Below the pieces are notes generated by a model. It saw nothing but the letters and a program-made list of their open reading frames with translations. It had not been told where the DNA came from and made no database searches. This document shows positions 1-7,345 of a stretch of DNA of 14,622 bases, one piece after another. The DNA lies in NCBI GenBank assembly GCA_900752275.1, contig CAADUS010000081.1, forward strand, positions 1 through 14,622, written 5' to 3'. Both the position numbers and the translations under genes were made by a program. The stretch's first letter is position 1. Each line of letters starts with the position of its first letter. Source of the stretch: an uncultured Collinsella sp. (lineage in GTDB: Bacteria; Actinomycetota; Coriobacteriia; Coriobacteriales; Coriobacteriaceae).

Positions 1-59
1 CCCCGAAAAAAAAAAAACCCCTTCACCCCCCTCCCGCGGGGCCCCAAAAGGGGCGCCCC
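1..59. other. Probable low-quality contig-end sequence
   Basis: This stretch has a 12-A run and repeated runs of four to six C or G, unlike anything else in the window. It interrupts the kinase reading frame exactly where the family's conserved WPL segment should continue. The likeliest reading is a read-end or assembly artefact. A genuine rearrangement junction is possible but less likely. Confidence 0.65.
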
Positions 60-278
60 GAGTGGCCAGGCAAGCTTAAGAAGCAGCTGCTTTTTGCGCT
101 CAAAGAGCACCGAAAGTATCGACGCCATCGACTCGATCTTGCGAGTAATCTGAGGCGTCGCATTATGATAGATCTTGGCGACAAAGGGCTCTCCCACGAT
201 GTGATAAGTGGAACCCTCTCGCCCAAACCCTACTTCGTCACCGAGTTCAAAGGCCCTACCGTTCTTGTCGTAAAGCAT
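1..278 (-). CDS. Protein kinase, helix-hairpin-helix-associated family, N-terminal fragment (partial)
   Basis: Only the N-terminus of a Ser/Thr protein kinase-like protein is present; the gene runs off the left edge. The start is ATG at 278, with AAGGGAG about 8 bases upstream and only 17 bases after the PP2C stop. Visible motifs are a glycine-rich loop (GFGREGSTY, residues 17-25), the ATP-anchoring lysine in VAKIY (Lys35), and an AWPL stretch near residue 70. That pattern is typical of the kinases that carry a C-terminal helix-hairpin-helix domain (COG4248-like). HRD and DFG motifs and any C-terminal domain lie outside the window. It is the last gene of a vWA-PP2C-kinase set and probably supplies the kinase of that triad. 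Translation after AWPL (below about base 59) becomes implausible (GAPLLGPRGRG then poly-Phe), which I take as corrupt contig-end sequence rather than protein. Confidence 0.8.
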   Translation of the reverse strand, partial: MLYDKNGRAFELGDEVGFGREGSTYHIVGEPFVAKIYHNATPQITRKIESMASILSVLFERKKQLLLKLAWPLGAPLLGPRGRGVKGFFFFR

Positions 279-295
279 CTGGGAGACTCCCTTCG

Positions 296-1569
296 TTATT
301 CGTAGGTCGGATCAGTGTTGATGGGCACGTCGCGCTGGCCGCCGTCCGAGCGTGCACCTTCGTCGTGCTTTTTGACGAATGCCTGGCATGCTTCGAGTAG
401 CTCATCGTATTCGAAGCAAATGCCGAGCATGTTCTCTAACATTGCGATCGGCTCAAGCGCGGGCACGTCGGTGCCACCCTCGGCCGAAAGCACCACGGTG
501 GCCTCGGGGTCCGGCATATCGGGATTCAGTGAAATATTGATGCTCGAAGCTATCTCCGGTCCTGCCGGTTTGGGATCAAGCTCCGCCTGAGGAACGGGCT
601 CGGGTTCGGGCTCCGTCACAGGAACAGGCTCGGGCGCGGGTTCCGCTGCGGGCGCGGGCGCAGGCTCTGCCGCAGGTACGGGCGCGGGATCGGGATCCTC
701 CTTCAAAACGGCAGCAGGCTCTACATAATCCCAATCGAGCGCAACAACAACGGTCGCATCGTCGTACGTGTAGCGGTTTCCCTGAATGCGATGGACAACG
801 TTCTCGACGCGCTTTTCCAACGCGGCATCAATATCCGATGCGCTCACAGGCTTGTGTCCAGCACCCATAAAGAGATGCACCGCCTTCTCATTCAGGTTCT
901 CGTTGTTAAACTCGGGCACCAGGAGCTCTAGCAGGCCATCCGTAGCGAGCAGAAAGCCACGCACATGGCCACACGCACTGATCTCCCACTTCTCTCTGCA
1001 GTAAAGGGGATACGTGCCCGCCTCCCCCACGCGGCTCGGGCGGGTAAGGAGCTCAAATCCAGCATCGGTCTTTGCGATGACACCCGAGTCGCCCGCGGAG
1101 CCATAGAACAGCTGCTCGCCATCGTAAACGGCAATTGCGAGCGTCGCATCGAACTCGTTGGCAGGCAGCTCCATCGATGCGGCTTTCTTGACCACAGCGT
1201 TGTTCGCCTTGATCATGGCCTGCTCCAAAAACGAGGCATCGAGATCGCCAGGGCGCTGTCGCCTGTCGCGCACCAGGTGCCAATCAGCTCGCACATCGTC
1301 GACACGGCGGTGTTGACGGCGGCATGGGCGCCGATATCGCTGTGAGCCTCGGAGCCCAAGCCATCCGCCACGGCCGCGACAACGTACTCCTTGCCCGGCA
1401 GGAGTCGATCCCTCTTGCCACCATCCTTCCAGATCGCCACTTGCTTGACGCGGCGGATCATATGCGCATCCTGGCAACGCGTACCGTAGCAGCGATGAGC
1501 AACACCGCGCTTTGTCACCCCGGCAACGCCGATGGTACGAGGCTGACTAAATCCCTTATCAATAGACAT
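296..1569 (-). pseudogene. PP2C-type Ser/Thr protein phosphatase, one-base frameshift
   Basis: This is a PP2C-family metal-dependent phosphatase expected to remove phosphate from Ser/Thr targets of the neighbouring kinases. The start is ATG at 1569 (MSIDKGFSQ), preceded by AGGGGG that overlaps the vWA stop. Frame one carries GTRCQDAH (the usual NQD region) and VADGLGSEAHSD (metal-binding DG), and runs out at 1213. The rest, in another frame, carries DATLAIAV, AGDSGVIA, LLATDGLLE and YTYDDATVVV (second metal-binding Asp). Adding one C to the CCC run (plus-strand GGG, 1251-1253) joins them as ...GDSA-PGDLDASFLEQ..., giving about 424 residues. After the phosphatase domain comes a Pro/Ala/Glu-rich linker and a short C-terminal segment (MLGICFEYDELLEAC). 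Both halves look well conserved, so a sequencing indel is as likely as a real mutation. The gene sits 10 bases after the vWA gene and 17 before the kinase. Confidence 0.85.
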
Positions 1570-1579
1570 TGCTGACCCC

Positions 1580-2443
1580 CTACTGATTGCCACGGACAAA
1601 ATCGTCGAGCGTGCAAACCTGAACATCCGGGCGCGTTTTCAGGCAATCCTCAAAGATCTGGCGCTCCGAACCTGCGGCACCGGGCTCGGACATGACGCGC
1701 ATGCTGGCGCCGATGAGCTTAAAGGCCTCGGCGATAGCCTTGCCCTTGTCGTCCGAAAGCTTGAACCACATGCCGTCGACGCGGCAAAGCTCGGCAAACT
1801 CGTCCTCGGAATAGTCGCCGTAGCCAAACGGCAGGAACAGCACTTTGCCGGACTCCACCAGCTTGCTGATGCAATCGGCAGCCGCAGACACGTCACCCCC
1901 CGGCTCATCGTGTCCGTCGGTCAATAGAACTACGACCGTCTTGTAGGGAGCCTTGAGCGTTTTCTTCTTAACGCGATGTGCGTACTTGCCTTCGAGTTCG
2001 CAAGCAGTCAGAAGTGCCTGGTTAAGGCTGGTAAGACCGCCGGCCTTAAGCTCAAGATCGCCGGTTACCTTGCTTGCCGGGACAAAGATGTCATCGATGT
2101 CGCGCTCGTAGTCGGCGCTCTCCACGCTGCCGCCATTGCGAAGGTTATGAACCGTGACATCGGTGCCAAAGGACACAAGGGCCACATCGACGATTCCTGC
2201 CGAAAGCGGGTCGTCGGCGATGTCCTTGCAAAGGTTGTGCAGACCCGCATTGATGGCCTTCATGACCCTATTGACGGACCAGGAGCGGTCGGCAACGATG
2301 ATGACGCCGTGGCGCGTCTCGGACAGACCACCGCCGCCAAACGCATCCAGAAGATCTGCCTCGTAGGCGTCGCGGGCATTCGGGGGAAGAACTTCTGTCT
2401 GGATGAAATCGTCCAAGTCGTTGACACTATAATTGCTGGTCAT
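1580..2443 (-). CDS. TerY-like von Willebrand factor A (vWA) domain protein
   Basis: A 287-residue soluble vWA-domain protein resembling TerY. The MIDAS metal site is complete: Asp52-x-Ser54-x-Ser56 (ADRSWSV), Thr138 (GGLTSLNQAL) and Asp176 (LLTDGHDEPGGD). The N-terminal ~40 residues form a short acidic lead-in, and the C-terminal ~35 residues follow the Rossmann-like fold. There is no signal peptide or membrane segment. In TerY-P triads the vWA protein is thought to scaffold or sense metal together with a PP2C phosphatase and a kinase; here those two genes follow directly, 10 and 17 bases apart. The start is ATG at 2443, with AAAGGA about 9 bases upstream. A palindromic site and a -10-like hexamer lie upstream, so the triad probably has its own promoter even though another kinase gene precedes it on the same strand. 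Confidence 0.88.
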   Translation of the reverse strand: MTSNYSVNDLDDFIQTEVLPPNARDAYEADLLDAFGGGGLSETRHGVIIVADRSWSVNRVMKAINAGLHNLCKDIADDPLSAGIVDVALVSFGTDVTVHNLRNGGSVESADYERDIDDIFVPASKVTGDLELKAGGLTSLNQALLTACELEGKYAHRVKKKTLKAPYKTVVVLLTDGHDEPGGDVSAAADCISKLVESGKVLFLPFGYGDYSEDEFAELCRVDGMWFKLSDDKGKAIAEAFKLIGASMRVMSEPGAAGSERQIFEDCLKTRPDVQVCTLDDFVRGNQ

Positions 2444-2495
2444 AGGAGGATTCCTTTCTCTCTTGAGGCTACTTTTGGCCTCCTATTGGCATTGC

Positions 2496-2542
2496 ATTAT
2501 GGGTTGGCGGACGCCGTTTTCTGGGACAACCGTTCAGCTGAA
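2496..2542 (-). promoter_or_regulatory. Promoter of the vWA-PP2C-kinase set with palindromic operator
   Basis: TTCAGCTGAA at 2533-2542 is a perfect 10-base palindrome. Reading on the minus strand, 36 bases separate its centre from CATAAT (2501-2496), a good -10 box, and no convincing -35 lies between. The predicted RNA start near 2489 gives a leader of about 46 bases before the ATG at 2443. The layout is identical to three other sites in the window and suggests an activator site near -48. Confidence 0.7.
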
Positions 2543-2575
2543 TCATGTGCTGCGAACCGCCAAGCCGAGCCGTGT

Positions 2576-3472
2576 TCAGGAGCGATAAGACGCCATGAGC
2601 GCGGCGCGCGCTTCATAGGCATCCGAATACCGGGCGGCAGGCTTTTGCGCCATTGCACGGCGCAAGAAATCGGCAAAGGGGATATTTCGCGGCAGAGCGC
2701 GAACGTCGCGCGTGCCGAACATGAACTTGGCGATCACCTTGGCCGTGCTATATACATCGCTCGCCGGTGAGGCAATGCCGAGATTACGCAGCTCAGGAGC
2801 CTCGTATCCACGCGAAATAACGCGCTCGCCCACCAGCGGACCGGCACACTCCGCTACCGAGGCACACAGGCCAAAATCGATGAGCACCACATGACCATCG
2901 GGCGTAACGATCCAATTGCCAGGGTGCGGGTCGCGATGTATGTAGCCGGCGCGACATACCACGGCCATAGCATCGAACATGCCCAGCACGAGCGAAAAGA
3001 GCTCGCGAGACGAAAGCGGCCAGCCTTCGCTGGCACGACGCTCAACATGGGCGAGAACGTCCTCGCCCTCGACAAAGCGCTCGCGCAGGCAAAGGTGCTT
3101 ACCGCCAATACGGCGATCTTCCACATAGGCCATACCATCTACCTGCGGAAACATTTCGTAGCCTTTAAACGGGCCGCCGAGGAGCGCATATTCGTTGCGG
3201 AGTCTTTCCTCGGCGTCGGATGTAAGCGCGACCTTGCAGACGTTTCCGCCCGCACGATAGACGAGCGTCTGCTTTGTCTTTCCGCCGTCATAGATGAGCT
3301 CGACCGGCTCGCCCAACGCCGGCTTTGGCGGCATTGGATCCCGTTTTAACAGCCCGCCGATCATCTCGCGAGCGCCGCCCAGGCGATCTAGCACACCGGG
3401 AGCGCCCGGCTGCTCAAAGGCATTTGCACGGTCGCGGCGATAGCGCACCAGCACGGGATTGACCTCGGTCAT
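2576..3472 (-). CDS. Ser/Thr protein kinase-like protein, soluble
   Basis: A 298-residue kinase-fold protein with no membrane segment. Visible elements are the ATP lysine Lys80 (NVCKVAL), a probable helix-C Glu94, the catalytic loop HRDPHPGN (179-186, Asp181 and Asn186), DFG 199-201 (LIDFGLC), YEAPE ending at Glu227, Asp239 (SDVYS) and Arg281. The catalytic set is complete. The glycine loop is unusual (YDGGKTKQTLVYRAGG) and the first 50 residues are a non-kinase extension. HRDxHPxN is a variant also seen in atypical and lipopolysaccharide-type kinases, so the substrate need not be protein. I chose ATG at 3472 (MTEVNPVL) because AGGAG lies 8 bases upstream; an ATG 24 codons earlier lacks a site and would overlap the promoter. 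It precedes the vWA-PP2C-kinase set on the same strand and shares a divergent control region with the FHA gene. Confidence 0.85.
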   Translation of the reverse strand: MTEVNPVLVRYRRDRANAFEQPGAPGVLDRLGGAREMIGGLLKRDPMPPKPALGEPVELIYDGGKTKQTLVYRAGGNVCKVALTSDAEERLRNEYALLGGPFKGYEMFPQVDGMAYVEDRRIGGKHLCLRERFVEGEDVLAHVERRASEGWPLSSRELFSLVLGMFDAMAVVCRAGYIHRDPHPGNWIVTPDGHVVLIDFGLCASVAECAGPLVGERVISRGYEAPELRNLGIASPASDVYSTAKVIAKFMFGTRDVRALPRNIPFADFLRRAMAQKPAARYSDAYEARAALMASYRS

Positions 3473-3509
3473 CGTGGATTCTCCTTTCTCATTGGATATC
3501 GACGCGGCA

Positions 3510-3557
3510 AGCATACTGAGCCGCTCGCGCATCGCTCCGTACACTGCTCAGCTGAAC
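3510..3557 (-). promoter_or_regulatory. Promoter of the soluble kinase gene with palindromic operator
   Basis: GCTCAGCTGAAC (3546-3557) matches the palindrome with one changed base. On the minus strand, TATGCT (3515-3510) begins exactly 36 bases after the palindrome centre, giving a leader of about 30 bases to the ATG at 3472. No -35 consensus is visible between them. The same site probably also serves the divergent gene at 3651. Confidence 0.62.
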
Positions 3558-3594
3558 CGATGGCGAGGCTTCCGGCGCATTTTTGGGCTATCCT
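3546..3594 (+). promoter_or_regulatory. Divergent promoter for the FHA gene using the same palindrome
   Basis: Reading rightward from the same palindrome, TATCCT (3589-3594) starts 37 bases from its centre, one base off the spacing seen on the minus strand. The predicted RNA start is near 3601, about 50 bases before the ATG at 3651. This makes the 178-base gap a plausible two-way promoter. Confidence 0.5.
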
Positions 3595-3650
3595 AGGGAA
3601 AAACTTGAGCACCGCACACATGCTGCAGCGACGCAAGGGGATGAGCTGAC

Positions 3651-5150
3651 ATGGCAAAGGCCACTGCAACCCAACAAAACGATTTTGACGCCGTGTTCCG
3701 CACGCTTGACAGCGCATGTACGCTTCCGTTTGCCGGCTGGTGCGCCCGCATCGAAGGCTACGATCGCATCCGCCTGAGCGTGAGCCCCATTTGGCCCGAA
3801 GGTGAGGCCGTCACACGAGCTATCTGCCCCGCAGCCAACTCTGCCAATGGGCTCACCGCAGCTCAATATCGCTTTTTCTATGCACTGTTTAGCAGCAACT
3901 GGAAAGTAAAGGATCGACGGATCGCCCTTACGCGCACGCTTTTGTCTACCCAAAATCCCGGCACAAGCGGCGCGTCAAAACGCTCGCTTTCCAACGCGCG
4001 CGGCGCCAGTCTGCTTCTTCTCGATCACGGAGGCATTTCCACCACGTCCGAGGCGCCAGATGCAAGCCTCTATGCGCATGTGCAGGGCGAGCTTTCGCAG
4101 CTCTACCTGCAGTATGCCATCCTCGAATCCGAGCGAGACCTGGTACTCGACCTCTGCCGCGACATGCAGGAGCGCGTAAATAAACGCTGGGGCAAGACCA
4201 TTCTCGACCACCCCGAAGTTGAGCTCTGTACCAATAAAAAGTACTGGTATCAGTTTCTTCCCCTCGAGAAGAGCCGCAGTTTCGACCGCACCTGCAACCG
4301 AATTGCGCAAGCAGCGGGCATGCAGGGCATGGCAGAGGCCGATTCCGAGCTTCCGCTTGTAACCCCGCGAGCAGTGCCATCCGGCACCGAAAAAGCGCGC
4401 GTGCCGACGCTGCCCAAAAAAGCCGACAGCCTTTCCTCGCGCTCAAAGCACCCGGAAAGCGAGGCGATCAAATACAACGCAAAACGCTTGATCATGGAGA
4501 ACCTCCAGGACGCTGCGTCCCTCTTGCTCGATGTTCGCGCAGCTGAAGGACCAGCAAGTGGCTTTAACACCAAAGAAACGGTGCCTGTATCGGGAACGTG
4601 GCTTTGGGGCTTTACCCAGGGAAACACCTCCGATGACGCCCGCCGCACCCTGCTTGCACCCGATGCACGGGACAAATGGCTTGTGGCAGGACTGCTCCTC
4701 GCAGATTGGCTGCTCGATTGTGCCGATGGATCGGACGATGAGGAGCGCTTGGCGCACATTCAGGGCGCCGTCGACGCCATCGTCGAGCGCCTTGATGGAG
4801 ATTTGAGCGATGCACCAACCACCGGAGAGCTTGCTGCGCTTTACGACGCGTGCACGCCAACGCTTATGGCGCGCAAATCTCTCGGCCCCCTCATGGCCGG
4901 CATCCTCTATTCCCTTGTCTATGGTGCCCACCTTGAACGCGCCGGGCTGGGAGCCTCCTCGCTTCAGGCCGACATCGGTACGGTCTGGACTGCTGGCGAC
5001 ACTCCCAGCGCGGATCGGCCCGGTACACGCCGCGAGCCCGAAGCCATCGCCGTCACCATCGCAAGCTGCCCCGCAGGTGTCGGCGGCACCTACAGCCCTC
5101 AAACCTGCAGCACCCAAAACATGGTTCGCATTCCCAAATCGACCGCCTGA
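3651..5150 (+). CDS. Unrecognised protein, N-terminal part of a larger FHA-domain protein ended by in-frame TGA
   Basis: The open frame gives 499 residues from ATG 3651, with AAGGGG ten bases upstream. I do not recognise the N-terminal two thirds. It has no signal peptide or clear membrane span, and contains helical, charged stretches (ILESERDLVLDLCRDMQERV), a KKYWYQFLPLEKSRSF segment, then a basic Ser/Pro-rich linker (about residues 240-275) and a second helical region (about 275-445). The last ~50 residues are linker-like. The TGA at 5148-5150 is followed in the same frame by 89 more sense codons that encode a recognisable FHA domain, so the intact protein was probably about 589 residues. 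Codon periodicity before the stop still fits this frame, favouring a single nonsense change over a frameshift pair. An FHA partner fits the surrounding kinases and phosphatase. Confidence 0.7.
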   Translation: MAKATATQQNDFDAVFRTLDSACTLPFAGWCARIEGYDRIRLSVSPIWPEGEAVTRAICPAANSANGLTAAQYRFFYALFSSNWKVKDRRIALTRTLLSTQNPGTSGASKRSLSNARGASLLLLDHGGISTTSEAPDASLYAHVQGELSQLYLQYAILESERDLVLDLCRDMQERVNKRWGKTILDHPEVELCTNKKYWYQFLPLEKSRSFDRTCNRIAQAAGMQGMAEADSELPLVTPRAVPSGTEKARVPTLPKKADSLSSRSKHPESEAIKYNAKRLIMENLQDAASLLLDVRAAEGPASGFNTKETVPVSGTWLWGFTQGNTSDDARRTLLAPDARDKWLVAGLLLADWLLDCADGSDDEERLAHIQGAVDAIVERLDGDLSDAPTTGELAALYDACTPTLMARKSLGPLMAGILYSLVYGAHLERAGLGASSLQADIGTVWTAGDTPSADRPGTRREPEAIAVTIASCPAGVGGTYSPQTCSTQNMVRIPKSTA

Positions 5151-5420
5151 CTCTTCGGCCGGAGCCCCCGGCCCTCGCAGACGCAGAATGTCGACACCGG
5201 CACCACCGTACTCGACGATCCCGCTATTTCGCGACAGGCTGTCAAGCTCTCTTGGGACGAAGCGCATGCCGCCTGGCAGCTTGAAGTGTTCAACCGAAAC
5301 GGCGCAAACTGCGACGGCGAGCTTATCGAAAGTGGCGAAACCGTCGATGTTGCACCGGGAACGCGCATCTGCCTGCGCGGGTCCGAGCGCAATTATTTCC
5401 TGCTGTTCTCGGGAGCATAA
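5151..5420 (+). other. FHA domain coding remnant, same frame as the upstream gene
   Basis: Eighty-nine sense codons follow the TGA and end at TAA 5418-5420. They read LFGRSP at the start, then LDDPAISRQAVKL, WQLEVFNRNGANCDGELI, GETVDVAPGTRICLRG and YFLLF. This is the forkhead-associated pattern: Gly-Arg, the Ser-Arg turn, Asn-x-Asn-Gly, then Gly-x-x-Ile. The usual His after Ser-Arg is absent. FHA domains bind phosphothreonine peptides. I see no ribosome site or start codon giving independent expression, so this is the displaced C-terminus of the preceding gene. A sequencing error at the stop would restore it. Confidence 0.75.
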
Positions 5421-5451
5421 AGGCGGGGCGGAACTATCTTCCACCCCGCCT
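5421..5451. terminator. Bidirectional hairpin between convergent genes
   Basis: AGGCGGGGCGG (5421-5431) pairs with CCACCCCGCCT (5441-5451), with one mismatch and a 9-base loop. It fills the 38-base gap between the FHA gene and the membrane protein gene. The minus-strand copy is followed by TTTAT, so it suits the leftward transcript better; no T run follows on the plus strand. Confidence 0.65.
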
Positions 5452-5458
5452 CCCGCGG

Positions 5459-6577
5459 TTACCTAAAGAAAAGTCGGATGCGACGACCGTCAGTATGTTC
5501 GCGTACCGCGACGCGCTGCCAGTAATACATCAGCACGAGGATGAGCGGGGTAAAGACCTCGATAACCATTCGTATTTCGATGTCGCGTTCCAACCAAAAC
5601 GCAAGCGCCACAAACCCTAAAAACGCAACCAAACCCGGTGCCGTCTGATCGACCGGAACCACCGACAGCCCGACGAGCACGACAACCGTGCAGGCAAGCC
5701 ATGCCGTCCCCATCGTGTCACGCACGACAAATCCCAAGACGACGCCGACCACCACTGCCAGCAGCGTGCGAACGTGCAAGGCAAGGGTAAAGCGGCCCAG
5801 CGACACATAAACCACCGCCAGAACACAAACAAGCCCCAGCACCCACGCCATCTCACTCACGCCCAGCAGCATATCCGCTAGCATCAATGCCAGCAGGCCT
5901 CCGCACGCCCACGTTACACGACGCAGCTCGCGGTTGAGCTCGTGCGCCTCGCCGCGCAGCGTCTCGTCTCCCAGATCGCAGAGCTCCAAGGAAAGCCCCT
6001 CGGCAACGGGAGCCAAGACCGCCACGGCAACGCGCAGCAAGAGCGCAACCAGCTCAAAGCCCAGCAAAGCCGCCAGACCATAGCAGGCAGTAACAATCAG
6101 CATTGCCCTCAACAGCACCGTAGGCCGCTTGGCGTGGGGAATCGCCTGGCGCACGTCGCGAACCAGGAGGGCATCGACCATGGCCTGGACAACCATAAGA
6201 CCGGCGCTAAACATGTAGAGCGGGTCGCCGGGCTCGAACAGCACAAGCGGCATGGCCAGCACTAAACCCGTCAGGGCAAAGTGTCGAGCACTGCCCTCGC
6301 GGCTAAAACGCAGCGGATCTCCCTCCACATCAATCGCAGGCGTCAGGTCGCGAACATAATAGAACCCCACAAAGCACAGACCGATAAAGACAATAAAGCC
6401 CCACCCATAAAAATCGAGATCGGTTGGAGGGTTATTGAGCCAGCTACTTCCCAAAAAGAGCGAAGCGTGGGCAATATCCAGGGCGAATAGCACAACGCTC
6501 AACGCATAGAACCACCCCGCCGCCAGAATGCGGCCGGCGGATACCTGAGGCCGCACGGGATTAACCGAGTAATTCAT
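5459..6577 (-). CDS. Polytopic membrane protein of unknown function
   Basis: A 372-residue integral membrane protein with roughly ten to twelve hydrophobic segments (about 18-40, 57-75, 100-137, 157-192, 223-240, 245-262, 268-286, 290-307, 313-329 and 337-353). Longer polar parts lie near residues 76-99 (YYVRDLTPAIDVEGDPLRFSREG) and 195-222. The C-terminus is basic (DGRRIRLFFR). I see no transporter or enzyme motif and do not recognise the family. I chose ATG 6577 (MNYSVNPVRP): it overlaps the upstream stop by 17 bases with GGTGG just before it, consistent with translational coupling, and the first hydrophobic helix follows at once. The long upstream open frame (to 6805) lies inside the preceding gene. 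It is probably cotranscribed with that gene from the palindrome-linked promoter. Confidence 0.8.
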   Translation of the reverse strand: MNYSVNPVRPQVSAGRILAAGWFYALSVVLFALDIAHASLFLGSSWLNNPPTDLDFYGWGFIVFIGLCFVGFYYVRDLTPAIDVEGDPLRFSREGSARHFALTGLVLAMPLVLFEPGDPLYMFSAGLMVVQAMVDALLVRDVRQAIPHAKRPTVLLRAMLIVTACYGLAALLGFELVALLLRVAVAVLAPVAEGLSLELCDLGDETLRGEAHELNRELRRVTWACGGLLALMLADMLLGVSEMAWVLGLVCVLAVVYVSLGRFTLALHVRTLLAVVVGVVLGFVVRDTMGTAWLACTVVVLVGLSVVPVDQTAPGLVAFLGFVALAFWLERDIEIRMVIEVFTPLILVLMYYWQRVAVREHTDGRRIRLFFR

Positions 6578-7157
6578 CAAGTCCACCGCCCTTGCCGTCA
6601 TCCGCCTCGGACGACGAATCATCGAGGAAAATAGCAGCATGTTCGGGGTGAAGAATTTCCTCTGGAAGCGCATCGTCATCCACGAACTCATAAGGACCCT
6701 CAAAAGGATCCCAAAGCTCATCCATCTCCTCGAGGACCTCGCCGAGAGACTGCACGACAAGCCCCACAGCGCGGACCAAGTCCGCCGCGTCGAATACGCC
6801 GTCACACTGAGCCTTCAGCTCAAAAAAGTCGTCCAGGACAAAATCGACGCGAACGTCGACCCCCTCACGCGCAAATGTCATGCCACGCGATGCAATGGCC
6901 TTTTCGCAAGCAGCCCTCTTGTCCGCATCGGGCAGGCAGTCGATGCACACGCTTACGCTCTCACCATCCCCTGTTTCTACGAGACCAATACGAAGCGTTG
7001 CCAGGTAGTCGAGATAATCGACCTCGGCGGTAAACTCAGTCGAAGCGATGCCCAAAAGCACATCGATGTCATCCTGGGCTCCCGCCTCACCACGGCGCGA
7101 GGGCACACTGTCCTGGTCGAGCACGGCAACCAGATTTGCTATCCAGCCGGCAGCCAT
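6561..7157 (-). CDS. Acidic hypothetical protein
   Basis: A 198-residue soluble protein that I do not recognise. It is strongly acidic, especially near the end (DPFEGPYEFVDDDALPEEIL and DDSSSEADDGKGGGLDELLG), with a mixed alpha/beta-looking middle (CIDCLPDADKRAACEKAI, VDVRVDFVLDDFFEL). No signal peptide or membrane span is evident. The start at ATG 7157 has an excellent AAGGAGG site five bases upstream. Its last codons overlap the membrane protein start by 17 bases, so the two products may be made in fixed ratio or interact. The -10-like TAGGAT and perfect 12-base palindrome upstream place it in the same putative regulon as the kinases. Confidence 0.78.
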   Translation of the reverse strand: MAAGWIANLVAVLDQDSVPSRRGEAGAQDDIDVLLGIASTEFTAEVDYLDYLATLRIGLVETGDGESVSVCIDCLPDADKRAACEKAIASRGMTFAREGVDVRVDFVLDDFFELKAQCDGVFDAADLVRAVGLVVQSLGEVLEEMDELWDPFEGPYEFVDDDALPEEILHPEHAAIFLDDSSSEADDGKGGGLDELLG

Positions 7158-7190
7158 AGCTTCCTCCTTACGGTTGGGAATATTGAGGCA

Positions 7191-7238
7191 ATCCTATCGG
7201 CGCGGCAGCCCTCTCCCCTGCGCGCCGTTCAGCTGAAC
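7191..7238 (-). promoter_or_regulatory. Promoter of the acidic protein operon with perfect 12-base palindrome
   Basis: GTTCAGCTGAAC at 7227-7238 is the best copy of the operator. On the minus strand TAGGAT (7196-7191) starts exactly 36 bases from its centre, giving a leader of about 27 bases to the ATG at 7157. No -35 match is visible. Confidence 0.68.
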
Positions 7239-7285
7239 AGCAGCTATTGAAGGCGTTGTGGTGCGTCCGTTTTTTGCGCGCCCGC

Positions 7286-7291
7286 TATACT
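7286..7291 (+). promoter_or_regulatory. -10 box of the receptor kinase gene
   Basis: TATACT, a near-consensus -10 box, lies 53 bases rightward of the palindrome centre at 7232.5. The expected RNA start near 7298 rules out the ATG at 7295 and fits translation from 7346. The spacing differs from the 36-base rule, so control of this gene by the palindrome is less certain. Confidence 0.55.
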
Positions 7292-7345
7292 TAAATGGCC
7301 AGAAAGCACCTCGATTGGTGCAGAGCACCAAGCGAGGGGGCGGAC

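Noticed and set aside
1245..1260. Programmed ribosomal frameshift in the PP2C gene
   Set aside because: There is no X-XXY-YYZ heptamer or obvious stimulator; a missing base in the C run is simpler.
4537..4548. GCGCAGCTGAAG, partial operator match
   Set aside because: It lies inside a coding region, only one half matches, and no downstream start exists.
5148..5150. TGA read as selenocysteine
   Set aside because: The position falls just before the FHA GR motif, not in a redox site, and I see no convincing SECIS-like hairpin right after it.
4443..5444. A 333-codon open frame on the minus strand
   Set aside because: It is antisense to the FHA gene, has no ribosome site or domain motif, and the plus strand carries clear coding periodicity and FHA motifs.
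6578..6805. Extended N-terminus of the membrane protein
   Set aside because: The extra residues lie inside the acidic protein gene, read as random Arg/Ser/Met-rich sequence, and lack a ribosome site.
6814..6823. TTCAGCTCAA, near match to the operator
   Set aside because: It lies inside the acidic protein gene, has one mismatch, and no properly spaced promoter or gene follows.
7295..7345. Upstream ATG for the receptor kinase
   Set aside because: It lies at or before the predicted RNA start from TATACT and lacks a ribosome site, whereas 7346 has GAGGGGG.
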